Shown: piece by piece, positions 26,385 to 35,961 of the stretch
How positions within the stretch are numbered: position 1 is the stretch's first letter
Layout of the letters: each line of letters begins with the position of its first letter
Assembly: GCA_947587025.1 (NCBI GenBank)
Contig: CANPXW010000003.1
Location: 1-61,409, forward strand
DNA: 61,409 nt
Origin: an uncultured Oscillospiraceae bacterium
Lineage (GTDB): Bacteria > Bacillota > Clostridia > Oscillospirales > Oscillospiraceae
Direction of reading: 5' to 3'
Notes under the pieces: generated by a model
Database searches by the model: none
Told to the model about the DNA's origin: nothing
Seen by the model: only the letters and a program-made list of their open reading frames with translations
Made by a program: the position numbers and the translations under genes

Positions 26385-27554
26385 ATGAAGAAAAGAACAT
26401 TGGCGATGCTCCTGGCCCTGTGCATGGTCCTGTCCCTGGGGGCCGCAGCCTTCGCAGACGGGGAGGAGCTGGTGGAGCCCGAGGGGCTGCCTGACGGGAT
26501 GTGGGAAGAGATGTCAGACGAAGAGAAAGCAGAACTTGTAGAATACCTGGCGTCTAAAGAAGCCGAACATGAACAGGCAAAATGCGAAAAGCCATCGGAG
26601 TCCCAGGATGGGGAAGAGCTCAGCGATGCACAGAAGGCGCTGGCAGAAGCACAGGCTGCCCTGGACGAATCATTGGCCAGGAACGCAGCCTCGGCCAGCA
26701 GCAATGCCGCAAACGCCGCCATGGAAGGCATCTCCGCCGAGGAGCAGGTGATCTACGACGAGAACAGCATAAAGATCACCGTCACGGATCTGCGCTATGA
26801 CAGCGGCAAGGCGGTGTTCACCCTCCGGGTGGACAACGCCATCGCCGACCGGGAGCTGAGCCTGTCCTGCCCCGACGCCGTGGTCAACGGCTGGATGGTC
26901 TACGGCCTGAGCGTCTGGGACGGCAACCAGTACATCCCCGCCGGCGGCAGCGGCGAGGTGACGGTCTCCATCCCCTACATCGCGCTGTCCGACCAGATGA
27001 AGGCCGCCGTGGGCGCGTTTTCCGACATCCAGCTGGATATTTCCATTTCCGGCTGGACGGCTTTGCATGACCTGGGCGACATACTGCGTTACCGTGCCCT
27101 GTGCCCGGTGCAGACCAGCATCCCCACCGACCAGACGGCTGGCGTCTGGAAGCCCGCCGAGCCCGTCTATGACGCGGACGGCGTCGTCTTTGCCCCGGCG
27201 GGCGAGGCGCAGATCGTGGAGATGGACGGCGGCGCCTATACCGGCGCGCTGCTGTACTGCGAGAACAACACCGACATGCTTCTGTCCGCCGGCTGTACCG
27301 GCGGCGCGCTGGACGGCGCGGAGCAGTGGATGGAGCTGATGACGGCGGACGGCGGGGCCACATTCGCCATGGGCCTGCACGGCGACCCGGTACCGCAGCT
27401 GCTCCAGCCCGGCGCGAAGGCGCTGCTGCCGCTGGTCTGTGAGGACAGCGAGGCTTTCGAGGCAGCGTCGGAGCTGACCGCGTCCATCGGCCTGCAGGAC
27501 GTCAGCGGCGGGCAGTCCCTGCCGGAGGCGTCTCTTACCATCCCCCTGGCATGA
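26385..27554 (+). CDS. Secreted protein of unknown function
   Basis: 389 aa, ATG at 26385 behind AAGGAAGG. Signal peptide MKKRTLAMLLALCMVLSLGAAAFA, then an acidic Glu/Ala-rich segment with predicted helices (to about residue 110), then a beta-rich region with two immunoglobulin-like stretches (ITVTDLRYDSGKAVFTLRVDN; QIVEMDGGAYTGALLYCENN). No cell-wall sorting motif, no SLH and no catalytic motif are seen. The long leader and structured RNA in front suggest regulated expression. Confidence 0.75.
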   Translation: MKKRTLAMLLALCMVLSLGAAAFADGEELVEPEGLPDGMWEEMSDEEKAELVEYLASKEAEHEQAKCEKPSESQDGEELSDAQKALAEAQAALDESLARNAASASSNAANAAMEGISAEEQVIYDENSIKITVTDLRYDSGKAVFTLRVDNAIADRELSLSCPDAVVNGWMVYGLSVWDGNQYIPAGGSGEVTVSIPYIALSDQMKAAVGAFSDIQLDISISGWTALHDLGDILRYRALCPVQTSIPTDQTAGVWKPAEPVYDADGVVFAPAGEAQIVEMDGGAYTGALLYCENNTDMLLSAGCTGGALDGAEQWMELMTADGGATFAMGLHGDPVPQLLQPGAKALLPLVCEDSEAFEAASELTASIGLQDVSGGQSLPEASLTIPLA

Positions 27555-27599
27555 CCTTTCCCGGTGACACCGGGTGCAAATTATGTGCACAACAGACAG

Positions 27600-27634
27600 C
27601 GGATGGCGCAAACTGCGCCATCCGTCGTTTTCTG
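27600..27634 (+). terminator. Terminator after the secreted-protein gene
   Basis: CGGATGGCGCA (27600-27610) pairs with 27614-27624 around AAC, followed by TCGTTTTCTGTT. A second perfect palindrome, CCCGGTG-A-CACCGGG, lies at 27560-27574. Convergent with the next gene. Confidence 0.8.
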
Positions 27635-27646
27635 TTCATTTTGCAG

Positions 27647-28942
27647 TCAATGCTCCTCCGGCGGCTCGGCGGTCTCCAGCAGGCCCCACACCACCCACAG
27701 CATGGGCGTGGTCAGGGAAAGGCCCAGGCCGAAAAAGTCCTGGATAAGACAGCAGGTCAGCGCCGCTCCCAGGGCCGGGTACAGCGCCCCATGGGTGCGC
27801 CGTTTATACCAGGTGACCATGCTGCACCCGATGGCGGCCAGGTAGGGTATGAGCCCCAGCACGCCGATGTTCACCAGGTACCCCAGGTACACGTTGTGGG
27901 CGTTTGTGACCCCCACGGTCTGGTCCCGCACCGCGCTGTACCAGCGGATGTCGAAGCGCAGGGCGGTGGTGCCCGGTCCGCCCCCCAGCCAGGGCTTCTG
28001 CAGGAAAAGCTGCCATGCCTGCTTCCATATCTGCCCCCGGTGGGAGCCGAACTCGTCGGCCAGATGGCCGTGGAGCGCCTGGCTCATCTCGTAGAGCGTC
28101 CCGCTCGTCCCCGGCCAGAACCACAGCGTCCCCAGCCCGGCCGCCGTCAGCGCGCCGCTGACGCACCCGGCGGCGCGGGCGGCCATTTTGCCGCGTATGA
28201 CCATGGGCACGGCGACGAGCGCGCACCCGGCCACCGCCACCACCCCCGCGTCCACGTCCATCAGCGCGATGATCGCCAGCACCACCGCCGCCGGCAGGAG
28301 CAGCAGCCGGTCCCGCTTATGCGCCGACAGCAGCGCGTACACCGGCAGCAGTCCCGCCGGCAGGGTCAGGAATGCCGCCAGCTGGCCCGTGTTGCCGATG
28401 GTGCCCAGAAAGGCCCCGTTATAGGCCACGTACTTGTCGTAATAATTCGTCCCGTCTGGGTACAATCCAAAGGGGTCATAGCCCAGCAGCTGCACGATGG
28501 CCACGGCGCAGCACGCCAGCGCCGATGCCCCCAGCACCCAGGCGTACCGCCGTCGGGGCGCCGCCAGCTGGGACACGCCGAAGAAGATGAGGCAGTACAG
28601 CGCCGTGGTCAGATACCCGTCGTATCGGTTGGCCCCCAGCAGCGTCACCGCCCCGTACTCGGAAAGGCACGCCGACACGCCCCCTATCGCCAAAAACGCC
28701 CCTATCGCCAGGTGGGCCGGCCGCACGTCCAGCCGGTACCGCTCCCCCCGGACGAGCCCGCAGGCCAGCAGCACCAGCACCGCCAGGGCCCATACCCCTG
28801 TGGCGGCGGCGAAGAACCAGAACTTGGAGGCGGTCACCCTGGCGTAGCCGTGAAAGCCCACGAACAGGGGGAACAGGCCAAGCATCGCCATTATGAACTT
28901 GTCCGTGACCCACCGGGCCCTCTCCAGCCAGGGAAAATCCAT
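27647..28942 (-). CDS. O-antigen ligase/polymerase-family membrane protein
   Basis: 431 aa from the ATG at 28940-28942, 7 bases after GAGGAGG; the ATG five codons earlier would overlap that site. Ten or more hydrophobic helices. The large loop carries HRGQIWKQAWQLFLQKPWLGGGPGT and TNAHNVYLGYLVNIGVLG, the H-N-x-Y motif of the Wzy_C (O-antigen ligase/WaaL) family. In Gram-positive bacteria such proteins ligate or polymerise surface glycans or glycosylate proteins. No glycosyltransferase cluster is adjacent, so the substrate is open; glycosylation of the many surface proteins nearby is one possibility. Confidence 0.83.
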   Translation of the reverse strand: MDFPWLERARWVTDKFIMAMLGLFPLFVGFHGYARVTASKFWFFAAATGVWALAVLVLLACGLVRGERYRLDVRPAHLAIGAFLAIGGVSACLSEYGAVTLLGANRYDGYLTTALYCLIFFGVSQLAAPRRRYAWVLGASALACCAVAIVQLLGYDPFGLYPDGTNYYDKYVAYNGAFLGTIGNTGQLAAFLTLPAGLLPVYALLSAHKRDRLLLLPAAVVLAIIALMDVDAGVVAVAGCALVAVPMVIRGKMAARAAGCVSGALTAAGLGTLWFWPGTSGTLYEMSQALHGHLADEFGSHRGQIWKQAWQLFLQKPWLGGGPGTTALRFDIRWYSAVRDQTVGVTNAHNVYLGYLVNIGVLGLIPYLAAIGCSMVTWYKRRTHGALYPALGAALTCCLIQDFFGLGLSLTTPMLWVVWGLLETAEPPEEH

Positions 28943-28968
28943 AAAACGCCTCCTCATATAGCGGGACC

Positions 28969-28998
28969 ATTATAGCATGGTTCCAGCCCTGTTCACAA
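28969..28998 (-). promoter_or_regulatory. Promoter of the O-antigen ligase-like gene
   Basis: Minus strand -35 TTGTGA (28993-28998), 18 bases, -10 TATAAT (28969-28974). Confidence 0.65.
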
Positions 28999-29002
28999 GT
29001 GA

Positions 29003-29031
29003 TTGAAAAATCATCGTGCATATGATATAGT
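29003..29031 (+). promoter_or_regulatory. Promoter of the yfbR-like/glyQS operon
   Basis: -35 TTGAAA (29003-29008), 17 bases, -10 TATAGT (29026-29031); back to back with the minus-strand promoter. No T-box specifier/antiterminator elements are seen before glyQS. Confidence 0.7.
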
Positions 29032-29067
29032 GTAAAATACGCTTGAGAGAAAGGGGCTGGCGGCGGC

Positions 29068-29691
29068 ATGGACAATTTCTACGCGCTCATCGCCCGGATG
29101 AAGAACATCGACCGCTGGGCGCTGATGCGCTCCGTCACCCGGGAGAACGTGCAGGAGCACAGCCACATGGTGGCGGTGCTGGCCCACGCGCTGGCGGTGA
29201 TACGCCGGGACGTGTTCGGCCGGGACTGCGAGCCGGAGAAGGCCGCCACGGCGGCGCTGTTCCACGACGCAGGGGAGATACTCACCGGCGATCTGCCCAC
29301 CCCCATCAAGTACTATAACCCGGAGATCATGGCCGCCTACCGCCAGGTGGAGGCCGCCGCGTCGGAGAAGCTGCTGGCCATGCTGCCGGAAGAGCTCCGC
29401 CCGGCCTACGCCCCGCTGCTGGCCGAGCCGGACCCGGAATTGAGGCCGCTGGTGAAGGCCGCCGACAAGCTGTCGGCGTACATCAAGTGCATCGAGGAGC
29501 GCCGGGCCGGCAACGACGAGTTCCTGCAGGCCGAGCAGAAGAGCCTGGAGACCCTGCGGGGCTATCACATGCCCGAGGTGGACTGGTTCCTGGAACGGTT
29601 CATCCCCGCCTTCGAGCGGACGCTGGACGAGCTGGGGACCATGGACTTCCGGGAGCCCAAACTGGAAATACCATCCGAAAAGGAGATATAA
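29068..29691 (+). CDS. YfbR-like HD-domain 5'-nucleotidase
   Basis: 207 aa. HD phosphohydrolase core: [19 protein letters not shown] carries the first metal His, [19 protein letters not shown] the HD pair, and [15 protein letters not shown] the distal Asp. YfbR enzymes dephosphorylate deoxyribonucleoside 5'-monophosphates and are metal dependent. Family length about 200 aa matches. It is followed 4 bases later by glyQS, so both are co-transcribed; there is no evident functional link. Confidence 0.87.
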   Translation: MDNFYALIARMKNIDRWALMRSVTRENVQEHSHMVAVLAHALAVIRRDVFGRDCEPEKAATAALFHDAGEILTGDLPTPIKYYNPEIMAAYRQVEAAASEKLLAMLPEELRPAYAPLLAEPDPELRPLVKAADKLSAYIKCIEERRAGNDEFLQAEQKSLETLRGYHMPEVDWFLERFIPAFERTLDELGTMDFREPKLEIPSEKEI

Positions 29692-29695
29692 TAAC

Positions 29696-31132
29696 ATGCG
29701 TATGCGCGCCGAAGACAAGACCATGGAAAAGATCGTGGCCCTGTGCAAGAACAGGGGCTTCATATTCGCCGGCTCCGAGATATACGGCGGTCTGGCCAAC
29801 TCCTGGGACTACGGTCCTCTGGGCGTTCTGATGAAGCAGAACGTGAAGAACGCCTGGTGGAAGAAGTTCGTCCAGGAGAGCCCCTATAACGTGGGCCTGG
29901 ACGCCGGCATCCTGATGAACCCCCGCGTGTGGGAGGCCTCCGGCCACGTGACCAACTTTAACGACCCGCTGATCGACTGCAAGGGCTGCAAGCGCCGTCA
30001 CCGCGCCGACAAGCTGATCGAGGAGTGGGCGAAAGAGACCGGCACGGACGTGAACGTGGAGGCCCTGTCCAACGACGAAATGGTGGACTATATCCGCGAG
30101 CATGCCATCCCCTGCCCCGGCTGCGGCGCCACGGATTTCTCCGACATCAAGAAGTTCAACCTGATGTTCAAGACTCACCAGGGCGTCACCCAGGAGAGCG
30201 GCACGGACGTGTATCTGCGCCCGGAGACCGCCCAGGGCATCTTCGTGGACTACAAGAGCGTGCTGCGCACCACCCGGAAAAAGCTGCCCTTCGGCATCTG
30301 CCAGATCGGCAAGTCCTTCCGCAACGAGATCACCCCGGGCAACTTCACCTTCCGCATCCTGGAGTTCGAGCAGATGGAGCTGGAGTTCTTCTGCCAGCCG
30401 GGCTCCGACCTGGAGTGGTTCCAGTACTGGCGCGAGTTCTGCCACAAGTGGCTGCTGGAGCTGGGCATGAACGACGAGTATCTGCGTCTGCGTGACCACA
30501 CCCCCGAGGAGCTGAGCTTCTACTCCAAGGCCACCACGGACTTCGAGTATCTGTTCCCCTTCGGCTGGGGCGAGCTGTGGGGCATCGCCGACCGGACCGA
30601 CTACGACCTGACCCAGCACCAGACCTTCTCCGGCGAGAAGATGGAGTATAAGGAAGAGGGCATGGCCGAGGGCTTCATCCCCTATGTCATCGAGCCCAGT
30701 CTGGGCGCGGACCGTGTGATGCTGGCCTTCCTGATAGACGCCTACGACGAGGAGCAGGTGGGCGTGGACAAGAAGGGCAATCCCGACGTGCGCACGGTGC
30801 TGCACCTGCACCCCCAGCTGGCCCCCTTCAAGTGCGCGGTGCTGCCGCTCAGCAAGAAGGACGTGCTGGCCGGTCCGGCGAAGGAGCTGTACGAGCAGCT
30901 GTGCAAGCAGTTCTCCTGCGACTATGACGAGGCCGGCTCCATCGGCAAGCGCTACCGCCGCCAGGACGAGATCGGCACTCCCTTCTGCGTCACCCTGGAC
31001 TTCCAGACCGTGGGCGACGGGGAGATCCCGGCCGACAACTGCGTCACCGTCCGGGAGCGGGACTCCATGGAGCAGGTGCGCATCCCCATGGCGGAGGTGG
31101 CGGACTACATCGCCCAGCGCATCAAGTATTAA
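29696..31132 (+). CDS. glyQS: Glycyl-tRNA synthetase, dimeric type
   Basis: 478 aa. Class II synthetase of the alpha2 (eukaryote/Gram-positive-like) type that charges tRNA-Gly. N-terminal [23 protein letters not shown], then [20 protein letters not shown], the insertion with a zinc-binding set (CKGCKRRH...CPGCG), motif 2 [26 protein letters not shown], motif 3 [12 protein letters not shown], and the C-terminal anticodon-binding domain. Ribosome-binding site AAAGGAG about 11 bases before the ATG. The small membrane protein starts 3 bases after its stop. Confidence 0.98.
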   Translation: MRMRAEDKTMEKIVALCKNRGFIFAGSEIYGGLANSWDYGPLGVLMKQNVKNAWWKKFVQESPYNVGLDAGILMNPRVWEASGHVTNFNDPLIDCKGCKRRHRADKLIEEWAKETGTDVNVEALSNDEMVDYIREHAIPCPGCGATDFSDIKKFNLMFKTHQGVTQESGTDVYLRPETAQGIFVDYKSVLRTTRKKLPFGICQIGKSFRNEITPGNFTFRILEFEQMELEFFCQPGSDLEWFQYWREFCHKWLLELGMNDEYLRLRDHTPEELSFYSKATTDFEYLFPFGWGELWGIADRTDYDLTQHQTFSGEKMEYKEEGMAEGFIPYVIEPSLGADRVMLAFLIDAYDEEQVGVDKKGNPDVRTVLHLHPQLAPFKCAVLPLSKKDVLAGPAKELYEQLCKQFSCDYDEAGSIGKRYRRQDEIGTPFCVTLDFQTVGDGEIPADNCVTVRERDSMEQVRIPMAEVADYIAQRIKY

Positions 31133-31135
31133 GAC

Positions 31136-31504
31136 ATGAACGAGGAAAAACGGCCCGCGGAGGAAAAGCTCACTGCGGGCCAATCCTTTATAAAGACCAT
31201 CCGGCCGGCGGGGTGCGCGCTGTTTCTCATCCTGGCGGTGCTGGTGACGGCGGTGTGCTTCACCGCCGGCCGGGACCCCATCCCCGGCTATACGCCGCCG
31301 GAGCGGGCCAGCTATGAAAACGACCTTACTCAGCTGGCGGCCGTGCTGGAGACGCAGGTCTTTCCAAAGCTGGACCAGTACGGGCTGACCGCCGCCGTCA
31401 CCGGGGACACGGTGACCGTGACGGTACAGGGCAACCTGGCCGCCGCCCGGTCCGCCATCCTGCACTATTTCCCCGAGGACCTGATCACCTTTGAAAGGGG
31501 CTGA
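31136..31504 (+). CDS. Small membrane-anchored protein of unknown function
   Basis: 122 aa. Charged cytoplasmic N-terminus, one membrane helix (about 24-46, CALFLILAVLVTAVCFTAG), then an external domain of about 75 residues with the pattern TVTVTVQGNLAAARSAILHYFP. It is packed tightly behind glyQS and only 5 bases before the NadE-like gene, and may work with the latter. No family recognised. Confidence 0.7.
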   Translation: MNEEKRPAEEKLTAGQSFIKTIRPAGCALFLILAVLVTAVCFTAGRDPIPGYTPPERASYENDLTQLAAVLETQVFPKLDQYGLTAAVTGDTVTVTVQGNLAAARSAILHYFPEDLITFERG

Positions 31505-31509
31505 ACCAC

Positions 31510-32706
31510 GTGAAGATCAAAGTAGCCGCCGCCGCGCCGGAGATCCTGCCCGGCCAGCCGGGGCGCAACATGACCAACGTCCTGGCCGCCATCACCCGGG
31601 CCCGTGACGACGGGGCCTCCCTGCTGGTGCTGCCCGCCGGCCTGCCCGAGGACATGAACCAGGGCGCCATCGCCCGGCAGGCGGGGAAGATGACGGTCTA
31701 CCCCCTGCTCAAGCCGTCCCTCGCCCCGGAGCAGCTGAAGCAGCGCCATGACGACATGGACATCCTGTGCTGCTCCTCCGACAGCCCCGCCACCGTCACC
31801 TCCCACATGGAGACCGACGAGCTGGCCGCCCTGGCCAGCCATGACAACGCCGCCGTGGTGGTCATGGCCTGTCCCCTGGGCGGAGACGGGGGCGCCCTCT
31901 ACACCGGCCGGTGCGTCATCGCCCAGAACGGCGCCATCGTGGCCGCCGCCGACGGCTACGTCACCGCCACGGTCAGCTATCCCAAGCGGGACATAAAGCA
32001 GCCCACGGAGGGGACGGTCACCGGCCAGCCTCTGACTCCCTGGACGCCTCTGCCGGAGCTGCTGCCCCGCATCCTGCGCCTGCAGGCGGACGGGCTTGCC
32101 CGGCGGATGATGGCCCAGGGGGCCACCTCCCTGAGCGTGACCATCAGCCGCAGCGCCTCCTCCCTGCTGGCACTGGCCGCCTGCGTGCAGGCGGTAGACC
32201 ATCTGAAGCTCTCCCGCCGGAACATCCACGCCGTGGCCGACGGCAACCGGGCCGGTCAGATCGCTTCAGCCCTGGGCCTGACCGTGGGCGGCCAGGGCGG
32301 CCTTGCGGTGGACAGCGCCGACCTGACGGCCCGCGCCATAGAGGGCGTGCAGCCGGAGCACTACGCGGTCAACGCCTTCGTGCCCCGGTACACGGCGGCC
32401 CTGGCGGTGCGCTGGTGGGCCAACACCTTCGGCAGCGCGGCCGTGTCCGTGCCGGTGCGCTCCATCGTCCGGGACGACCACGAGCCCTGGGAGCTTTACG
32501 ACTTTCTGCTCCACTATTCCCTGCTGTACGACATGTCCAAGTGGACCCAGGCCCGGCTGCTGGAGGACACCTTCGGCGGCCTCTACGACAGAGCGGCCAT
32601 CAACGCCGTGCTGGACCGGTTCTTCGACAACTATCGCCGGCCCGATCCCTGCGGCGGCCCGGAGGTATTCGACATCCGTCCGCGCACGGACCTCTCCGGT
32701 ACATAA
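31510..32706 (+). CDS. Degenerate NAD synthetase-like protein (probable pseudoenzyme)
   Basis: 398 aa, GTG start at 31510. The layout follows clostridial glutamine-dependent NAD synthetases: a nitrilase-like N-terminus (GRNMTNVLAAITRARDDGASLLVLPA), a synthetase-like middle (LSVTISRSASSLLALAACVQAVDHLKLSRRNIHAV) and the NadE C-terminus (WELYDFLLHYSLLYDMSKWTQARLLEDTF). Key residues are missing. The PP-loop SGGxDS reads SRSASS, the nitrilase Glu after FP is Ala, and no catalytic Cys segment is found. The protein is also about 240 residues shorter than the usual 640. It cannot be a normal NadE; a regulatory or scaffolding role is inference. Confidence 0.7.
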   Translation: MKIKVAAAAPEILPGQPGRNMTNVLAAITRARDDGASLLVLPAGLPEDMNQGAIARQAGKMTVYPLLKPSLAPEQLKQRHDDMDILCCSSDSPATVTSHMETDELAALASHDNAAVVVMACPLGGDGGALYTGRCVIAQNGAIVAAADGYVTATVSYPKRDIKQPTEGTVTGQPLTPWTPLPELLPRILRLQADGLARRMMAQGATSLSVTISRSASSLLALAACVQAVDHLKLSRRNIHAVADGNRAGQIASALGLTVGGQGGLAVDSADLTARAIEGVQPEHYAVNAFVPRYTAALAVRWWANTFGSAAVSVPVRSIVRDDHEPWELYDFLLHYSLLYDMSKWTQARLLEDTFGGLYDRAAINAVLDRFFDNYRRPDPCGGPEVFDIRPRTDLSGT

Positions 32707-32722
32707 ATAAGGAGGGCAGATC

Positions 32723-33568
32723 ATGAAAAAGCTATTCGCGTTCATCCTGGCGGCGGCGCTTTTGACCACGCCTGTGCTGGCCTCCGCCGGCCCGGCCAGC
32801 CGCTCCGTCGACCCGGCCAGCTGCGCCCACCACTTCGAGGTGTCCGTGGTGAAGGATGCCACCTGCAGCCAGAAGGGGCTGCTGGCCTACACCTGCGCCA
32901 AATGCGGGCTGACCTACACGGCGGAGACCCTGCCGGACGAGGACGCCCACGACTACCAGCTGACGGACTGCACCGCCACCTGCACCGAGGACGGAGAGTA
33001 CATATACACCTGCTCTCTGTGCGGCGCCAGCTACACCGAGCCCGCCGAGGCCGCCGGCCATGTGCCCGCCGCCGACGCGCCCGGCTGCGAGGAGCCGCTG
33101 CTGTGCGAAGTGTGCGGCGAGATACTTCAGCCCGCCGCCGGCCACGAGTATGCCTATCAGTATGACGCGGTGTTCGGTGAGGACGGCGAGCTGATCGACT
33201 GCGGCACCTGGAAGTGCGGCCGCTGCGGCGCGGTCATGCAGGCCACCGAGGGCAACGTGCGGGAGTATTACGGCCTGGAGGAGCCCGCGCCGGAGGAGGA
33301 TACCGGAGCCGAAGCGGAGGCGGAAGAAGAAGACGCCGCCGACAGCTCCGACACCGACCTGGCGATGTACGAGGACGACGACTCCCCCGTGGACGCCGCG
33401 CCCGTGGAGCCGGACGACGGCGGGGACGTGCTGGACGAGGCGTCCGAGCCCGTCACAGACCGAAAGACCGGCCTGTGGATCACCATCTCTGCGGTGGTGC
33501 TGTGCGTGGTCATCGTGGAGGCCGTGGTGCTGACCGGCTCCCTGAAAAAGGACAAGACCACGCTGTAA
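32723..33568 (+). CDS. Secreted Cys-pair repeat protein with C-terminal membrane anchor
   Basis: 281 aa. Signal peptide (MKKLFAFILAAALLTTPVLASA). Then about three 40-residue units each with Cys pairs (YTCAKCGLTY; YTCSLCGASY; LCEVCGEI; WKCGRCGAV) and interspersed GH/AH motifs, a zinc-ribbon-like repeat frequent in clostridial surface proteins and also present in the lipoprotein at 5604-9512. A very acidic linker (about 190-245) leads to one C-terminal helix and a KKDK tail. Probably an extracytoplasmic metal- or ligand-binding domain tethered to the membrane; function unknown. Confidence 0.75.
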   Translation: MKKLFAFILAAALLTTPVLASAGPASRSVDPASCAHHFEVSVVKDATCSQKGLLAYTCAKCGLTYTAETLPDEDAHDYQLTDCTATCTEDGEYIYTCSLCGASYTEPAEAAGHVPAADAPGCEEPLLCEVCGEILQPAAGHEYAYQYDAVFGEDGELIDCGTWKCGRCGAVMQATEGNVREYYGLEEPAPEEDTGAEAEAEEEDAADSSDTDLAMYEDDDSPVDAAPVEPDDGGDVLDEASEPVTDRKTGLWITISAVVLCVVIVEAVVLTGSLKKDKTTL

Positions 33569-33572
33569 GGGC

Positions 33573-34796
33573 ATGTTCCAGAATCGGAAATTCGGCTTTT
33601 GCGCCGTCGTGCTGTGCCTGACGGGCTTTGTGTACACGCTCCTGTGCGCCTGCCTGGAGGGCGGGCAGCTGGAGCTGCTCCGGGGCGGCTGGTCCGCGTC
33701 GGCGCTGCGCGCGCCCGTCACCGTGGGGACCGTTCTGTCCGTGCCGGCGGCGTATTTGTGCCTGGAGGACTTTCGCCGGCGTGGCGTGCGCCAGGGCGTG
33801 ATCGTATGGGGCGCGGCGGCGGCCCTGGGCTGCGTGGGTCTGGCCAATGCGGCGGGGCTCTACTGGCTGTTTTTCGTCTCGATGGCGCTGGTGCGCTGCG
33901 CCTGCATGGCGCTGCAGCTGGGCATGGCCATGCTGTGCTGTCAGTGGTTCATCCGCTGCCGGGGCCGGGCGCTGGGTCTGGTGACCATGGGCGTACCGGT
34001 GTTTTCCGCGCTGGGCGCGGCGGAACTGGCCGGCTTCATCCAGTCCCGGCTGGACGGCGACGCCGGGCCGTTTTATCTGACCATCGCGGTGCTGCTGGCG
34101 GCGCTGGCCCTGGCGGTGCGGTTCCTGCTGCGGGACCGGCCGGAGGACACGGGGCTGTACCCCGACGGCGCGGCCTTCGCCCCCGAGGAAGAGGACGGGA
34201 CAGAGCCTCCGCCCATCGGACAGCTGCTGCGCGGCGGGCGGTTTTGGCTGGTCCTGGCCGTGACCGGCGCGCTGATTCTGACCGCTGCCGGCTGTCTGGG
34301 CACGGTAGAGGCCCGGCTGCTGGCCAAGGCCGCCGGCGGTGTTACGCTGCTGCGGCACGCCGCTCCCTGGCTGGCTCTGGGAGCCATTTTCGCCATCCCC
34401 GCCAGCTATATCTTCGGCTTGCTGTGCGATAAGCTGGGGGAGCTGTGGACCGCTCTGCCGCTGTTTTTGGCGGAGCTGGGATGCGCGTATCTGCTATGGA
34501 CCTTCCCCAAGGACGTGGATATGTCCACGGGCGTGCCCCTGTGCCTGACGCTGGCCTGCCTGCTGGGCGGGGTCTCCACCCTGGTCCCCTCACTGGCGGC
34601 GCGCGCCTTCGGCCGGCGGCCGCTGCTGACCGTCTGCCGGGCGCTGGTCCCCGCGCTGGTGCTGCTGGGCGCTCTGCCCGGCCTGCTGGGCGGCGGCGAA
34701 CGTGCCTGGCTCTATGCGGCGCTGATGGCCGTCGCGGCGGCGGGGCTGATATGCCTTCCGCTCCTGGGCCGGACGCTGAAGAAAAAGGAGCGCTGA
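33573..34796 (+). CDS. Major facilitator superfamily transporter
   Basis: 407 aa, about 12 hydrophobic helices in two halves, with a soluble central loop (about 190-215, FLLRDRPEDTGLYPDGAAFAPEEEDG). The RPEDTGLYPDG phrase at the end of the first half is typical of the OFA/oxalate-formate and monocarboxylate-type MFS branch. The transported compound is not determined. It starts 4 bases after the preceding gene. Confidence 0.82.
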   Translation: MFQNRKFGFCAVVLCLTGFVYTLLCACLEGGQLELLRGGWSASALRAPVTVGTVLSVPAAYLCLEDFRRRGVRQGVIVWGAAAALGCVGLANAAGLYWLFFVSMALVRCACMALQLGMAMLCCQWFIRCRGRALGLVTMGVPVFSALGAAELAGFIQSRLDGDAGPFYLTIAVLLAALALAVRFLLRDRPEDTGLYPDGAAFAPEEEDGTEPPPIGQLLRGGRFWLVLAVTGALILTAAGCLGTVEARLLAKAAGGVTLLRHAAPWLALGAIFAIPASYIFGLLCDKLGELWTALPLFLAELGCAYLLWTFPKDVDMSTGVPLCLTLACLLGGVSTLVPSLAARAFGRRPLLTVCRALVPALVLLGALPGLLGGGERAWLYAALMAVAAAGLICLPLLGRTLKKKER

Positions 34797-34799
34797 GCC

Positions 34800-35264
34800 A
34801 TGCGGAAAAACACCCTGTTCACCGTGCCGCTGTTCTGCGTCGCGGCCAGCCTGCTCACCTTCTTTGTGGTGGCCTTCGGCGTGGGCCGTTTCGCCGTGGT
34901 CACCGGGCCGGACGGCTCTGTCTCCAGCGACGAGGGGCGGGTACTTCTCATTTACGGGTGCGTCTTCGCCGCCGGGCTCATCATCGGCGGGGCATATCTG
35001 TTCAGCCGGCTGACACGAAAGGAGATATGCGTCTCCGCCACCGTCATGGTGGTATATCAGCTGGTCATCATCCTGCTGAACACGGTGCTGGCCCCCAACG
35101 GGCGGCTGGCCATGACCTTCTACTATCTGAGCATGGCGGGCGAGTGGTGCTCCTTCGTGCCGCTGGTGCTGTACCGCCTCACCGGCAGCCTCATCCTCAG
35201 CGACGTGCTGGGGGCCTTCACACCATACGTACTGGTCCTGTTCGGCAAAAAGAGACTTGAATGA
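34800..35264 (+). CDS. Four-helix membrane protein of unknown function
   Basis: 154 aa with four hydrophobic stretches (about 5-30, 47-70, 80-102, 112-150). The start codon lies 3 bases after the MFS stop, so the two are co-transcribed; its job may relate to the transporter. No family recognised. Confidence 0.7.
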   Translation: MRKNTLFTVPLFCVAASLLTFFVVAFGVGRFAVVTGPDGSVSSDEGRVLLIYGCVFAAGLIIGGAYLFSRLTRKEICVSATVMVVYQLVIILLNTVLAPNGRLAMTFYYLSMAGEWCSFVPLVLYRLTGSLILSDVLGAFTPYVLVLFGKKRLE

Positions 35265-35267
35265 ACG

Positions 35268-35295
35268 ACGCCGCCCTGCCGGGCGGCGTTTCTTA
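35268..35295. terminator. Terminator between convergent genes
   Basis: ACGCCGCCC (35268-35276) pairs with GGGCGGCGT (35281-35289), TGCC loop, then TTTCTTAT on the plus strand. It closes the plus-strand operon and is entered from the other side by sfsA. Confidence 0.8.
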
Positions 35296-35961
35296 TATCC
35301 GTATCTCCACCGGGTGATTTATGGTCATGCTGTCCGGGGTCACCCGGCAGTCGTATGCCAGGAGTTGCACCCCCGCACTGCGGGCATCCCGCAGCGCCGC
35401 AGCGAAGGCCGGGTCCGTCTCTGCATTGGGCGTGAAGTGCTCCACGTTCTCCATCTGAATGACGAACAGCACATACGCCTGGCCCGGAAAGGCGGCCAAT
35501 TGGCGCAGGTGCTTGACTCCCCGCGCTGTGGGCGCGTCCGGGAACAGGACCACCCCGTTCCGCTCCAGGGTGACGCCTTTTACCTCCAATAAGGCCAGCT
35601 CCGGGCAAAATGCCGCCACATCAAACCGGCTCTCGCCGTAGGTGTACTCCGGCCTGATCTCGGCCCCGGCGGGAAACACATTCCCCGCCCGCAGCCACTC
35701 CAGCGCCGCCGCGTTGGGGGCCTGGCTGTCCATGTTGATCAGCCGCTCCCCCTTTTGTACCGCCACCAGGTCATACCGGGTCTTCCGGGCAGGGCTGCTC
35801 CCCTCCGCCAGGTATACCGCCGCGCCGGGCACCAGCAGCTCCCGGCACCGGCCGGTGTTCTTCACGTGCACCGTCTCGGTATGGCCGTCCAGCTCCACGT
35901 ACGCTATAAACCGATTCGGCCGGGCGAGGAACCGCCCGGCCACGACATTATCATACTTCAT
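35293..35961 (-). CDS. sfsA: SfsA family DNA-binding/nuclease-like protein
   Basis: 222 aa from the ATG at 35959-35961 ([24 protein letters not shown]), the canonical SfsA N-terminus. SfsA has an OB fold and a nuclease-like domain; it was named for sugar fermentation stimulation in E. coli and its biochemical role remains unclear. Conserved segments include [35 protein letters not shown] and LLEVKGVTL (nuclease-like E-x-K). It overlaps the upstream ABC ATPase gene by 11 bases, so it is the last gene of the transport operon. Confidence 0.92.
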   Translation of the reverse strand: MKYDNVVAGRFLARPNRFIAYVELDGHTETVHVKNTGRCRELLVPGAAVYLAEGSSPARKTRYDLVAVQKGERLINMDSQAPNAAALEWLRAGNVFPAGAEIRPEYTYGESRFDVAAFCPELALLEVKGVTLERNGVVLFPDAPTARGVKHLRQLAAFPGQAYVLFVIQMENVEHFTPNAETDPAFAAALRDARSAGVQLLAYDCRVTPDSMTINHPVEIRI

